Positions 1-10,804 of a DNA stretch of 64,000 nt are shown here, piece after piece. The notes beneath the pieces are model-generated. The model was not told the DNA's origin. It was given only the letters and a program-made list of their open reading frames with translations, and did no database searches. The stretch is from SZUA-36 sp963749115 (lineage in GTDB: Bacteria; Pseudomonadota; Gammaproteobacteria; Xanthomonadales; SZUA-36): contig CAVVLP010000002.1 in the NCBI GenBank assembly GCA_963749115.1, positions 310,001-374,000 on the forward strand. The letters run 5' to 3'. How positions within the stretch are numbered: the stretch's first letter is position 1; each line of letters starts with the position of its first letter. The translations under genes and the position numbers were made by a program.

Positions 1-253
1 GAACAAAATCCAGCGCCGTTTGGTCGGAGTGGGGGCTCTCCTGCGCCACGTGCGCTATGACATCCCGGGGGTGGAGTTGAAGTTGCCCTGCATCCGCTTC
101 CAGTTGCCCGAGAATCAGCGCAAATAACGAACTCTTGCCACTGCCATTGACGCCGATAACACCCACGCGTTGCCCGGCATGGGCCTGAAGGCTGGCGTTT
201 TCAAACAGCAGCTTGGCACCCCGGCGCAATTCAATCTGTTTGAGTTGTAGCAT
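1..253 (-). CDS. ABC-F family ATPase, N-terminal part (runs off the window)
   Basis: Reading the minus strand from the ATG at 253 gives MLQLKQIELRRGAKLLFENA, then a Walker A loop GVNGSGKSS at about residues 34-42, and continues open to base 1. The short first strand, the ring of ATP-binding residues and the phrase AHVAQESP about 30 residues after the P-loop match the first nucleotide-binding domain of ABC-F proteins of the YheS/Uup type. These are soluble paired ATPases acting on ribosomes, not transporters. Only about 84 residues are in the window, so the subfamily (YheS-like favoured) is inferred. Confidence 0.8.
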   Translation of the reverse strand, partial: MLQLKQIELRRGAKLLFENASLQAHAGQRVGVIGVNGSGKSSLFALILGQLEADAGQLQLHPRDVIAHVAQESPHSDQTALDFV

Positions 254-455
254 TTAGAGGTTCTGCCAGCGGGCTGCCTTCAAAGTGAAGCATTATATGA
301 CAGTGCGTAGACTTCTACCTCAACTGCCCAATTTTTGTGGACTTCTTGGAAAATGGCTCTTACTCTTGCCTTGCACAATTCATGGCAGGGCAGTTCAATT
401 TGAGTATCCGGTCATCATCAGCTTAATGCGTAACTCCATCAATAAAGGATCAGCA

Positions 456-1069
456 GTGAAGACAACTTACCAAGCACGGCCAGGCGGTCGGAAGTATTAT
501 TCAGTAGCGATCACAGGCATGCTTTTGTTGGCTGTTCTGTCGGCCTGTTCATCGGGTTTGACCGTTCGGAGTGATATTGATCCTTCAGCGAATTTCAGCC
601 AGTACAAAACCTATAACTTCTTTGAGCCCATGGGTATCGAGGGTGGTTACAACTCCCCCATTTTCGGTGAGCATTTTCGGGCATCAATCAGCAGTGAAAT
701 GCGCGGCAGAGGATACCGTGGTAGCGGACAGACCCGATTTATTGATCAACGTCACGATACGCTCGGATGACAAGATCCGTATGCGGTCTTATACCTCGCC
801 TTATACGAGTGGTGCTTATTACAACCGCCCCGGGGGAGCTTATGGAGGTTCCGCGCTTGGTGTCGGTGTTTCAACCGGTACTCGCGCCACCAAGACCACC
901 GAGGCCTCGGTATTTATTGATTTCGTTGATTTTGAACAGCAACGTGTTGTCTGGCAGGGCGTGGCCGTCGTTGATGTAAACGACAAGGTAGCACTGCAGT
1001 TACGTGATGCCATTTTTACATGCCGTTAATAAGGTTTTGGCGGAGTATCCACATACCGCAGGGAAGTAA
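456..1069 (+). CDS. DUF4136 lipoprotein, broken by two indels
   Basis: The GTG at 456 follows AAAGGAT and opens a lipoprotein signal peptide whose lipobox is LSAC. The mature part begins with a DUF4136-type segment (PSANFSQYKTYNFFEPMG). The frame is lost near 725, where the reading changes to RPDLLINVTIRSDD, the expected continuation of the family. It is lost again near 1015, after which HAVNKVLAEYPHTAGK completes the usual C-terminus and stops at 1069. Both breaks leave clearly family-like sequence on each side, so sequencing indels are likelier than decay. DUF4136 proteins are outer-membrane-associated lipoproteins of unknown function. Confidence 0.75.
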
Positions 1070-1074
1070 GGAAA

Positions 1075-2182
1075 ATGTTACCCAAGAGAACCTTGATGGG
1101 CCCGGGACCCTCAGATGTTTACCCGGAAGTACTCGCCGCCATGGCCAGACCTACGATCGGTCACCTGGATCCGGCGTTTGTCGATTTTATGGATGAGCTT
1201 AACGAGTTATTGCGTTATGCCTTTCAGACCAAAAATGCAGTGACCCTGCCGATCTCGGCACCGGGTTCGGCCGGTATGGAATGTGCTTTTGTCAATCTCC
1301 TTGAGCCAGGTGACAAGGTCGTGATTGCCAGCAATGGCGTTTTCGGTGGCCGTATGCTGGAAAACGCCCGTCGTTGCGGAGCAAACCCGGTTGCGGTCGA
1401 GTTTGAATGGGGTACCCCGGTTGATCCCGGCAAGGTCGAAGAGGCGCTCAAGGCCAACCCCGATGCGGTGGTACTGGCTTTTGTTCATTCCGAAACATCG
1501 ACCGGTGTGCGTTCCGATGCGCAGACCTTGTGCAAGCTTGCCCATGACCATGGCTGTCTCAATATCGTTGACGCTGTGACCTCTTTGGGTGGTATTGAAC
1601 TGCTCGTCGATGACTGGGGTGTAGATGCTATTTATTCCGGTACGCAAAAGTGCCTGTCTGCACCACCGGGGCTTTCACCGGTTTCATTCAACGATGCCGC
1701 CATGGCAAAAGTAAAGGCCCGCAAGACGCCGCCACAAAGCTGGTTTCTCGACTTGAATTTGCTGACCTCTTATTGGGGTCCGGGTGCCAAACGTGCCTAT
1801 CACCATACTGCGCCAATCAATATGCTATATGCCTTGCATGAGGCGCTGTTGATTCTCAAAAAGGAAGGTCTTGAAAACGCCTGGAACAGACACGCCAGAA
1901 ACCATCAAAAGCTACGGGCACGGTCTTGAAGCCATGGGTCTCGAGTTCTACGTCGAAGAGGAATATCGTTTGCCGCAACTCAATGCGGTGAAAGTGCCGG
2001 ACGGGGTCGACGAGGCCGCTGTCAGGAGTTTCCTGCTGAACGAATACAATCTTGAAATTGGTGCGGGTCTCGGGCCATTGGCCGGTAAAATCTGGCGCAT
2101 TGGTTTGATGGGTGCATCCAGTACTGAAAAACATATCGAGTTGTGTCTGGATGGTTTAAAGGCGGCGTTGGCAAAAGGCTAG
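1075..2182 (+). CDS. Alanine-glyoxylate aminotransferase family protein (one indel)
   Basis: Class V PLP-dependent aminotransferase that converts glyoxylate to glycine using alanine or serine as amino donor. The ATG at 1075 follows AAGGAAA. The N-terminus (RTLMGPGPSDVYPEVLAAM) is typical. The PLP lysine is K192 in SGTQKCLSAPPGLSPVSF, and AYHHTAPINMLYALHEALL is the family's dimer/substrate segment. The frame breaks near 1920 and continues as GLEAMGLEFYVEEEYRLPQL to the end, including the C-terminal IGAGLGPLAGKIWRIGLMG. Total length of about 370 residues after repair matches the family. The lipoprotein ends 5 bases upstream. Confidence 0.88.
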
Positions 2183-2203
2183 GCTAGTGTTAACCCTGCT
2201 CCA

Positions 2204-2806
2204 ATGACCGGTCGAATATTCATACTCAGTGTCATCGCGCTTGCTTACCTTGTCATCAGGGACTGGGAGAGCAAGCCAATTGAGCATCCACCCGGCATAC
2301 TGGTTGCAGAAAGGCCCGTGCAGGTCGATCTGCAACCATCCTCTTTCATGCTGGAAGACTACCAACTCACGCGTAAAGCAAGCTTCGAAATACGCGCGCG
2401 GGTCCTGTCAAAAGAACCTTATTATCTTGGCCGGACTGCCGATCTCGCACCCATTGACCTGGCGCTGGGCTGGGGCGAGATGTCGGACACCGCCGTGCTC
2501 AATCAGATTGATATATCCCAGAGCGCCCGCTGGTACCGCACCAAGTACGATTTGCCGCCACCGATAGCCGATCAACAGATCATCTTCAACAGTAGCAATA
2601 TGCATATGATTCCGGCCAGGAAAGATATAGAAAGGTCGTTGAAGAAGTTACGCGAGGGGGACATCGTATTAATACGCGGTTACCTGGTCGATGTGGACCA
2701 TGATTCCGGCTGGTACTGGCGCTCTTCGATGTCCCGTCTGGATACCGGCAATGGTGCCTGCGAACTCGTTTACGTCGAATCCCTGAGCGTGGAGAACCCG
2801 GGATAA
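2204..2806 (+). CDS. Conserved membrane-anchored protein of unknown function
   Basis: A 200-residue protein with one N-terminal hydrophobic segment (ILSVIALAYLVI), so probably inner-membrane anchored with a periplasmic domain. The C-terminal half contains a barrel-like stretch (LREGDIVLIRGYLVDV) followed by WYWRSSMSRLDTGNGACELV. I associate this pattern with an uncharacterised conserved gammaproteobacterial family but cannot name a function. It starts 21 bases after the aminotransferase stop on the same strand and may be co-transcribed with it. The frame is intact. Confidence 0.65.
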   Translation: MTGRIFILSVIALAYLVIRDWESKPIEHPPGILVAERPVQVDLQPSSFMLEDYQLTRKASFEIRARVLSKEPYYLGRTADLAPIDLALGWGEMSDTAVLNQIDISQSARWYRTKYDLPPPIADQQIIFNSSNMHMIPARKDIERSLKKLREGDIVLIRGYLVDVDHDSGWYWRSSMSRLDTGNGACELVYVESLSVENPG

Positions 2807-2843
2807 AGAACGTTCATATCTGCTGACAGGTTTGCCGGTCGCC

Positions 2844-5016
2844 TTACCCTTGCCCGGTCTGTTTGGCGACCGACACCGGAATACCGTTTAACACCGCATT
2901 GCCCGATAGCGAGTCGAGGAACTCGTCATCGGTGAGTATGTTGGTGTTCACACCCGCATGCTGCTTGCGCGATACCGAGCTTGATGCCATCCACCTGGTG
3001 CCCCCAGCCATGGGGAATACTGATCACACCGGGTTTCATCTCATCACTGATAGCGACGGGAATGCTGATGCTGCCCACCCTCGAACTGACCCTTGCCATG
3101 TCACCATCGAAGAGTTGTCGGGTTTCGGCATCCTGCGGGTGTATCAGCGCCAGGCAACGATTTTTGCCTTTTACCATTCTGTGGCTGTTGTGAAACCAGG
3201 AGTTATTGGTGCGCGGGTCTCTTCTGCCAATGAGTTGCAGGTCAAACCCGGCTTGTTCTGAACCGGCTGTATCAACAGCAAATACATCAGCGAGCTTTTT
3301 CAATTCAGATACGAACGCCTCCGGTGCGAGATTGATGGTCTTGTCAGCCGTGAACAAACGCTCCGGCAGACAGGGCTGCATTGGTCCCAGGTCAATCCCA
3401 TGCGGGTTTTTCTTGAGCTTCTTCAAATCCAGACCATGTGACTTGTAATAAGGCCCCTGTTTTAATTGTTTGTTGATAATCCATTCACTGCCGAGTTGCT
3501 GTAACAGTGTCTTTTTGAACCACCCGGCGGTCTTGTTGAACCAGTTGCCACCCTGCATACGCCAACCCAGCTCGGTGAATATCTGTAAATCAGACCGTTG
3601 GTCTTTTCCGGCCTCGAAAACCGGTTGGGAGAACTTTGCAGCGTTTCGTATCGCCAGTGCCTGGAAGACCACGTCGTAATGCGGCCTTTCCAACCCGGTC
3701 AGAGGCGGCAGTATGATATTCGCGTGACGGGAGGTTTCGTTCAGGTAGATGTCTATCGAAACCATGAAATCAAGCCCGCCGAGTGCGGCATCAAGTTGAT
3801 GACCGTTTGGTGTGCTCAATACCGGGTTGCCGGCATTGGTGACAAGTGCGCGCACTTGCCCTTCACCCGCCGTGGTGATTTCTTCAGCCAGCGTTGCCAC
3901 CGGAAATTCACCATTGAAATCAGGTAGTTTTCTGACCCGGCTCAACCTGTCGGCAAAACCCTTTTTACCCGGCTTGCCGGCCGTGAGCACTTCGAATGCC
4001 GGTTTGCTGAACAGGGTTCCACCCGGAATATCCAGGTTGCCGGTGACAATATTGAATACGGTGATCAGCCATTGTGTAAGTGTGCCAAATTGCTGGGTGG
4101 AAACACCGATACGGCCATAACAGCTGGCGCTTTCAGCGGCACAGAACTCTCTGACCAGGGTCTTCAAAGTTTCGGGCTCAACACCGGTGAAAGGTGCGAC
4201 CTTTTCCGGTGGATAATCCCGAACAATCTCTTCGATAATCTCCACACCCTTCGTGAACTGCGCAACACTGCCCAGTGTTTGAAGTTCTTCATTGAACACG
4301 ACATGCAGCATCGCCAGCAGCATCAGTACATCGCTGCCGGGCTGGATAAACAGGTGTAAATCTGCAATTTCCGCAGTTTCGGTTCTGCGCGGGTCAACCA
4401 CCACCAACTGGCCGCCCCGTTCACGTATGGCTTTTAGCCGTTTGGCAACCCCTGGGGCCGTCATCAGGCTGCCGTTGGATACGACCGGGTTGGCCCCAAA
4501 AATAAGGTGGAAACCGGTGCGGTCGAGGTCGGGCAGGGGGATTAACAGGCTATGTCCGAACATCAAAAGCGATACCAGTTGTTCGGGCAGCTGATCAACC
4601 GAGGTCGCGGAGTAGCGGTTTTTTGTTTTCAATGTACGGAAAAACACCGGTCCAAACAGCAGGGCCTCGAGGTTGTGCACCGTTGGGTTACCCAGGTAAA
4701 CCGCCACCGCATCCTTGCCATGTTGTAGCTGGATGCGTTTCAGCTCACTGGTAACTTCGTCGTATGCCTCGGGCCAGGAAATCTCCTGCCACCCATCGGC
4801 GGTTTTCCTGATGGGTCTGCGCAGCCTGTCGGGATCATTGTAAATATCCTGCAAGGCCACTGCTTTCGGACAAATATGCCCCTTGCTGACAGGATCTTGC
4901 TTGTCGCCCCGGATGGATTTGATCTGTCCGTTTTCGAGTTTGATTTCAAGACCGCAGATGGCCTCGCAGAGGTTGCAGGCAATGTAGTGGGTTTGCGATG
5001 GTTTTTTGGTTTTCAT
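2844..5016 (-). CDS. Molybdopterin oxidoreductase (formate-dehydrogenase-like), one indel near the C-terminus
   Basis: A large catalytic subunit of the DMSO-reductase/FdhF superfamily. Cysteines C14, C17, C21 and C49 (YIACNLCEAICG ... SKGHICPKA) form the N-terminal 4Fe-4S site. The central part has Mo-cofactor-binding features (VVVDPRRTETAEIADLHLFI, ITVFNIVTGNLDIPGGTLF). The C-terminal cofactor-binding barrel includes MKPGVISIPHGWGH. The frame fails near 2960; the neighbouring frame continues as AGVNTNILTDDEFLDSLSG and stops at 2844. No twin-arginine signal or partner subunit gene is visible, so it is probably cytoplasmic. Substrate unknown. Confidence 0.85.
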
Positions 5017-5095
5017 GATTTCCGAACCAGTTTGTCCAGTTTAGTGTAGTGCATCTGGAAGCTGATTGGTGCTTCGTTGGGGTAGCCGAGGCCAT

Positions 5096-5188
5096 GCGGT
5101 ACCTTACTTCAGGACTCGCTACAAGTCACGTCCGTGTGGGCTCGGTCGCGACATCCATGTCGCTCACGGTCCTGAAGTAAGGTACCGC
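5096..5188. repeat. Dispersed palindromic element, copy 1 (20-bp perfect arms)
   Basis: Bases 5096-5115 are the exact reverse complement of 5169-5188 (20 bp), enclosing a 53-base core with a motif close to GAGCGACATGGATGTCGC on the minus strand. The inner 6 bp of the arms (CAGGAC/GTCCTG) also occur in the elements at 5267 and 17384, while the outer arm sequence differs. About 15 bases downstream lies a tag at 5203-5243 (GTGCGTAAGCATAGG, then AATGGTTTCTGATAGACGTACT with small changes) that recurs next to the 17384 copy. It lies between two minus-strand genes. Confidence 0.8.
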
Positions 5189-5266
5189 ACACCCTCTGCT
5201 ACGTGCGTAAGCATAGGTCAATGGTTTCTGATAGACGTACTCGGTTCCGGCTGAAGCTGGGGAGGG

Positions 5267-5353
5267 GGTATTGCCTTCCAGGACCGTACGAGGCAGGAAG
5301 CCGAGATCGAGCGACACATGGATGTGACTGAGCGCGTCCTGGAAGGCAATACC
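5267..5353. repeat. Dispersed palindromic element, copy 2 (18-bp perfect arms)
   Basis: Bases 5267-5284 are exactly complementary to 5336-5353 (18 bp). The innermost six bases are again CAGGAC/GTCCTG and the core contains GAGCGACACATGGATGTGAC, related to the cores of the other copies. The outer arm (GGTATTGCCTTC) has no similarity to the arms of copy 1 or of the copy at 17384. Confidence 0.78.
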
Positions 5354-5424
5354 GCCGCCCCGGCGCCCCTCCTTTGCACGATAGACGGAATATAGCAAAA
5401 CCAGGAAGTCGGAACGACTCAGTA

Positions 5425-6326
5425 TTATTGTACTAGCTTATCTGCGCCAACAGGCTCATCGATGATACTTTCACAGCGGGAAAGATAGCCCGCGCCAAAC
5501 AGGTTGAGATGGTTAAGCATGTGATAGAGATTGTAGAGTTCCCGACGCAGCGGGTAGCCATCGGGCAGTGGCGAGTGCGCCTTGTAGGCGGCATAAAATG
5601 CCGGGTCAAAGCCGCCGAATAACTCGGTCATTGCGATATCCGTTTCACGATCACCGTAATAACTGGCGGGGTCGAATATCACGGGTTGGCCGGCCGGTGT
5701 AAAGGCCTTGTTGCCCGCCCACAAATCGCCGTGCAGTAGCGATGCAGCAGGCTCGTGGTCCTGCAGTAGTTGATCCAGGTTTTCCAGGAGCCGTTCGCCT
5801 CTGTCAGAAAGCCGGCTACCGAAACCGGCGGCTCTGTGCCATGGCCAATTGCGGTTTCAGGCGGTAGTCACGCCAGAATTCGATCCAGTTGTCAGATTGT
5901 TGATTAAGCTGAGGCGTGATACCGATGTAGTTGTTGTGTGACCAGCCAAAGCTATCACCGGAAATCTCATGCATGGCTGCCAGTTGTTCGCCGAGTAATG
6001 CAGCCGGACCGCTGGATGTGAGTTCCAGGTATTCAAGTACCAGCCATGAAGTGTTCGTTATCAACACCCAACGCAATCGCTTCAGGCACCCGGATACATC
6101 CCGTTGCTGAAATTTTTTCCAGGGCCAGTGCTTCCGCTTCGAACATTCCTGCCGGGGCATTGCTGCGGTACTTCACAAACCAGTTTTTCTCCCCGCTGCG
6201 GACCAATGCGGCCCTGTTGATATCACCACCGCGCAGATCCCGCACCCAATGCAGGCCGGTTACTTTTCCAACCGATTCGCTGAGACCGGTCTGTATCGAT
6301 TCGAGTAAAGACATATTGCTGATCAT
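5425..6326 (-). CDS. Fructosamine kinase family protein (two indels)
   Basis: Three collinear minus-strand frames together make one protein of about 300 residues. It begins MSLLESIQTGLSESVGKVTG (the ATG at 6311 is a likely start inside the longer frame from 6326). It continues with the ATP-binding lobe (KNWFVKYRS, EAEALALEKI), the hinge WLVLEYLELT, EQLAAMHEISGDSFGWSHNN, then the catalytic segment LLHGDLWAGNKAF and VIFDPASYYGDRETDIAMTE. These are the signature blocks of the ketosamine-3-kinase/YniA family, which phosphorylates glycated protein amines in known members. Frame changes fall near 6045 and 5820. Confidence 0.83.
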
Positions 6327-6548
6327 GATGTGATTTTACTCATGATGTGGTTAATCCGCACGCTTCCGGGGGAATAATTTGATTGAGCCGTGTTAATCAT
6401 AATGTGGGGAAAACATATAAAAGATACAATAAAAAGGATAAATAAGGGTGGCCTTTTTTTGGCATTGTATCCCTGTGTTCGTGGATATTCTGAATGCCGG
6501 CGCGATTCGCGGTGTGGCTATCCCAAGAGTCTTATGGAGGGTCAAGAA

Positions 6549-8013
6549 GTGGGTGTTTCTATTGCAGACAAGCGTTTATTGAAAACAGGCGCATACATCA
6601 ATGGCCAGTGGACAGCTTCGGACCAGGGAACCACGCTGGATGTTACCAACCCGGCTACGGGTGAGGTCATCGCCCGGGTTGCGAACTGCGGAACCGCCGA
6701 AACCCGGCGGGCGATTGAAGCTGCGCAGGCAGCACAGAAGGAATGGAGCCGGACCTCCATCAAGACGAGGTCCGCGATACTGCGCAAATGGTTCAACCTG
6801 ATGATGGAAAACCAGGAAGACCTGGCGCAGATTCTTACCGCCGAGCAGGGTAAACCGCTGGCCGAGGCCCGTGGTGAAATCGCCTATGGAGCGAGTTATA
6901 TCGAGTGGTTTGCAGAAGAGGGGAAACGGGTCTACGGTGATACCATCCCGCACGCCTCAAATGATAAACGGCTGGTGGTCATCAAGCAGCCTGTCGGTGT
7001 TGTTGCCTGTATCACACCGTGGAATTTTCCCAATGCGATGTTAACCCGCAAGATTGCCCCGGCCCTGGCCGCGGGTTGCACGGTTGTCTGCAAACCGGCC
7101 AATGCAACACCATTGTCAGCTTACGCTTTTGCAGAGCTGGCCGAACGTGCCGGTGTACCGGCGGGTGTCATCAACCTGGTCACCGGTAAAACGGCAGAAA
7201 TTGGAAAGGAGCTGACATCCAATCCGATCGTACGTAAATTGACCTTTACAGGCTCTACACCGGTTGGCAAACAGTTGATGGCCGAGTGCGCGGCGACCGT
7301 CAAGCGCACTTCGATGGAGTTGGGTGGTAATGCACCCTTTATCGTATTTGATGATGCCGATCTGGATGCCGCGATTGCAGGTGCAATGGCGAGTAAATAT
7401 CGCAATTCAGGTCAGACCTGTGTGTGCGCCAACCGCATCCTGATTCAGGAAGGGGTCTATGATGTCTTCACCGATAAACTCGTTGCGGCAGTAAAGGGTT
7501 TGCGGGTTGGGGACGGGACGGATGACGATGTCACCATCGGACCATTGATAAATGAAGGTGCAGCGAATGACGTGATGAGTTTCATCGATGATGCTGTCAG
7601 TAAAGGTGCGCGTGTGCAGAGCAGGTGGCCGGCGTTCCGACAGGGGTGGCAGTTTTGTTGAGCCGACCATACTCACCGGTGTCAGTGATGATATGAAGGT
7701 ATTCAAAGAGGAAATATTCGGACCCGTCGCACCGCTGTTCAAGTTCAAGACAGAAGCTGAAGCGATCAGGATGGCAAACGACACCGAATTCGGCCTGGCC
7801 TGTTATTTTTATTCCCGGGACATCGGTCGAATCTGGCGGGTTGGAGAGGCTTTGGAATACGGTATAGTCGGCATCAACGAAGGCATCATCTCAAATGAAA
7901 TGGCACCCTTTGGGGGTGTGAAAGAATCCGGCCAGGGCCGGGAAGGTTCAAAGTATGGCCTGGATGACTACCTGGAAATTAAATATATGTGTATGGGTGG
8001 AATTGATAAATGA
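6549..8013 (+). CDS. gabD: NAD(P)-dependent succinate-semialdehyde dehydrogenase (one indel)
   Basis: Oxidises succinate semialdehyde to succinate, the last step of GABA degradation. The GTG at 6549 is chosen because GGAGG (6536-6540) sits 8 bases before it; an in-frame ATG at 6534 overlaps that ribosome site. The sequence is a canonical aldehyde dehydrogenase: WNFPNAMLTRKIAPALAAGC, FTGSTPVGK, MELGGNAPFIVFDDADLD (general base Glu), and nucleophile C291 in SGQTCVCANRIL. The frame breaks near 7620 and resumes as AGGRRSDRGGSFVEPTIL through the usual C-terminus. It overlaps gabT by 4 bases (ATGA), so the two are co-translated. Confidence 0.88.
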
Positions 8014-9331
8014 GTGGTTCAGAAGAAAAGGTGACCACCTTGGAACCGGGCAATGCTGATTGGCAGTCGCGCAAGGAGGCCGCATTTGCCCGGGCGATCG
8101 GAACCCTGGCGCCGGTTTATATTGAGCATGCAAAAAATGCAGAGATGTGGGATGTAGAGGGTCAGCGATATATTGATTTTGCTACCGGTATAGCGGTGTG
8201 CTCAACAGGACACACGAACCCGAAAGTGACCGCAGCTGTCCAGCAACAGCTTCAGCGGTTCAGTCATACCTGCTTCGGTATCACACCCTATGGTTCTGCG
8301 GTGGAATTGGCAGAAAAGCTGAATGAGCTCGCACCGGGCAATACGCCAAAGAAAACAATGTTCGTGACCACCGGTGCCGAGGCGGTTGAAAACTGTGTGA
8401 AAATCGCCCGTGCGTATACCGGGCGCAGAGGTGTTATTGCATTCAATGGCGGGTTTCATGGCCGTACCATGCTGGCGATGGGGCTAACAGGCAAAGTCAC
8501 GCCCTATAAAAACCTGTTCGGCCCGTTTCCCGGTGATATTTACCATGTACCTTTCCCGATTGAGTATCACGGGATAACGCTCGAACAAACCCTTGGCGCC
8601 CTGAATACACTGTTTCAAGTGAATATTGCGCCGTCTGATGTGGCCGCGATTATCGTTGAGCCCGTGCAGGGCGAGGGCGGGTTTTATCCTGCGTCGAATG
8701 AATTTCTGCAGGCCTTGCGCAAGCTGTGTGATGAACACGGTATCGTCTTGATTGCCGATGAGATTCAATCCGGTTTTGCCCGTACCGGTAAGTTTTTCTG
8801 CTGCGAATATGCAGGTGTTGAGCCGGACCTGATGACGGTTGCCAAGGGTGTGGCCGGTGGTTTTCCACTCGCGGCGGTTGTCGGTAAAGCAGCAATCATG
8901 GACGCGCCATTGCCCGGTGGACTGGGTGGAACCTATGCCGGTTCGCCGATCGGTTGTGCCGCCGCCCTTGCCGTGATTGATGTGATTGCCGGGGAAAACC
9001 TCGTTGAACGGGCCAACCAGATCGGTAGCATTATTTGCCGATAGATTATCCCAGTTACAACAGCAATACCCCGATGTGATCGGTGATATACGCGCAGATC
9101 GCGGTGCCATGATTGCCATGGAACTGGTAAAAAATGGTGACCCGGATCAGCCCGATCCGGACCTGACAAAGGCACTGGTGACAAAGGCATGGCAGAACGG
9201 ACTGATCCTGTTAAGTTGTGGTATTCGCAGCAACGTTATCCGTTTCCTGCCAGCGCTTGACGATTTCAGATGAATTGATCGACGAGGGAATGAATATCGT
9301 TGAGCGTTGTCTGAATGAACTGTTGAGCTAG
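8010..9331 (+). CDS. gabT: 4-aminobutyrate aminotransferase (two indels near the end)
   Basis: Class III PLP aminotransferase moving the amino group of GABA to 2-oxoglutarate. Visible blocks are VTTGAEAVENCVKIARA, GFHGRTMLAMGLTGK, EPVQGEGGFYPA, LIADEIQSGFARTGKFF and PLP lysine K279 in MTVAKGVAGGFPLAAVVG. The frame is lost near 9035 and continues ADRLSQLQQQYPDVIGDIRA. It is lost again near 9255 and finishes as SDELIDEGMNIVERCLNELL with the stop at 9331. Length after repair, about 440 residues, is standard. It forms a two-gene gab operon with the upstream dehydrogenase; no permease or regulator is adjacent. Confidence 0.88.
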
Positions 9332-9511
9332 AAAGTATTCAGAGGGTAGTGTAACAGTCCAGACTTGCTGCAGGTTCATAACAGCGGTATCTTTGCTATA
9401 GTTAAGATCAGGGGTTTGCCGAAGTGCAGCCAATTATTGGTGGCGCTTCGTAAAGGATTGCATGCAGCAAGAATATGGAACTTGAAGAAATAATAATAAT
9501 CAACAGACCCG

Positions 9512-10282
9512 GTGCCCCGGGCTGGCCGCAATACGCTGAGCCTGCTGAGTTTCAACATTCAGACCGGTGTTGATACGCAGGATTTTCACGAGTACGTCAC
9601 CAAGAGCTGGAAACACCTGCTGCCGCTGAAGGAACGCATTTCAAACCTGAACCGTATCGCCGACCTTGTTCAATCCTATGACCTTGTCGGTTTGCAGGAA
9701 GTGGATTCCGGTAGCCTGCGTACCGGTTTTCTGGATCAGACTGAATATCTTGCACACCGGGCGCGCTTTCCATATTGGTACCGGCAGGTGAACCGTAGCC
9801 TGGGCAAAATAGCCCAGCACAGCAATGGTGTGCTTAGCCGGGTTCGTCCGCATGCGGTTGATGAACACAAATTACCCGGTCTGAGGGGGCGCGGTGCCAT
9901 GCTGGTTGAACTGCCGACCAACCGGGAGTCTTTGTTGATATGTATCATGCACCTGGCCCTGGGAAAACGTGCCCGCAGACTCCAGTTGGGTTATATCAGT
10001 GAGCTGGTTAAAGAATATTCTCAACTGGTGGTGATGGGGGATTTCAATTGCGGGTCCGACTCCAGGGAGTTACTGGAGCTGGTGGACAGCACGCACCTGA
10101 AGTTGCCGGTAGAAAACCTGAAGACCTTTCCCAGCTGGCGACCCAACCGCAAGTTTGACCATATACTGATTTCAGAGTCACTGAAATTGCGGAATACCAA
10201 TGTGTTGGAACACACCCACTCAGACCACCTGCCCATATGCGTGGAGATCCAGCTTCCGGAAGGAACCTTCCTGGGTGCCTGA
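9512..10282 (+). CDS. Endonuclease/exonuclease/phosphatase family protein
   Basis: A 256-residue EEP-fold hydrolase. The ordered metal and catalytic motifs are LSFNIQTG, LVGLQEVDSG (Glu metal ligand), SNGVLSRV, CIMHLALG, VMGDFNCG (Asp/Asn) and the C-terminal SDHLPICV (Asp-His pair). The GTG at 9512 is the frame's first start; no strong ribosome site is seen, so the true start is uncertain. There is no signal peptide. Substrate could be nucleic acid, phosphoinositide-like or another phosphodiester; sequence alone does not decide. Confidence 0.8.
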   Translation: MPRAGRNTLSLLSFNIQTGVDTQDFHEYVTKSWKHLLPLKERISNLNRIADLVQSYDLVGLQEVDSGSLRTGFLDQTEYLAHRARFPYWYRQVNRSLGKIAQHSNGVLSRVRPHAVDEHKLPGLRGRGAMLVELPTNRESLLICIMHLALGKRARRLQLGYISELVKEYSQLVVMGDFNCGSDSRELLELVDSTHLKLPVENLKTFPSWRPNRKFDHILISESLKLRNTNVLEHTHSDHLPICVEIQLPEGTFLGA

Positions 10283-10348
10283 ACCGGAATTAAGACCCGG
10301 GCGGATGGTGTAGGTTAAAACTTGCAGCCTATGACCATCTTTTCGGGT

Positions 10349-10753
10349 TCAATGCATGAGTTCGTTGACCAGCGCGGCGCTCGCGTCTGACAAAGTGGCA
10401 CGCGGTTTAGCCTGACAATAGTTATCAAGCCAGCGTGTCAGTGAAGCCTGGTCAAGACCTGTTCCCAGTTTGGAATTACCCTGTGTTTCTACATGAATGT
10501 AATTTACACCGGTGATGAAACCCTTGGCCCAATTCAGGTTGATGTAGTGCATCGAGCCATTCTTTTTCCTGTCAAGCTGATAGTCGACACAACTCTTGAC
10601 CCCGGCACCCTCAACAGCATAATCACCAACCTGTGAAACTGCCGGGTCATTGGCCTCTTCTTCGTTGATAAGGGCAGGGTCCTTTAACTCAAAGTCTGCT
10701 GCGGCCAGGCCACTCAGCAGGCATAGGGCAGCGATGAAAATAGGTTGTCTCAT
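10349..10753 (-). CDS. Small secreted protein with two cysteines, HdeA/Rap1a-like pattern
   Basis: 134 residues with a clear signal peptide (FIAALCLLSGLAAA). The mature part has one cysteine in SCVDYQLDRK and a second in WLDNYCQAKPRATLSDASAA, separated by a segment GFITGVNYIHVETQG. This arrangement (Gly-Tyr/Phe helix, then a Trp/Tyr-Cys and a closing helix with Leu-Val-Asn-Glu-Leu) resembles small periplasmic proteins of the HdeA or Rap1a type with one disulphide. The assignment is only by pattern. It lies 51 bases downstream of the sulfotransferase gene on the same strand. Confidence 0.55.
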   Translation of the reverse strand: MRQPIFIAALCLLSGLAAADFELKDPALINEEEANDPAVSQVGDYAVEGAGVKSCVDYQLDRKKNGSMHYINLNWAKGFITGVNYIHVETQGNSKLGTGLDQASLTRWLDNYCQAKPRATLSDASAALVNELMH

Positions 10754-10804
10754 TTCGGTCTCCGGTTAGGTCAGGCTTGTAAGAATACATCTCTACGCGA
10801 TGTC

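Noticed and set aside
1207..1647. 146-codon minus-strand frame inside the aminotransferase gene
   Set aside because: Shadow of a strongly conserved coding region; no start signal or family resemblance.
5126..5398. 90-codon minus-strand frame over the palindromic elements
   Set aside because: It spans the inverted repeats and their cores, so it is a by-product of the repeat sequence, not a gene.
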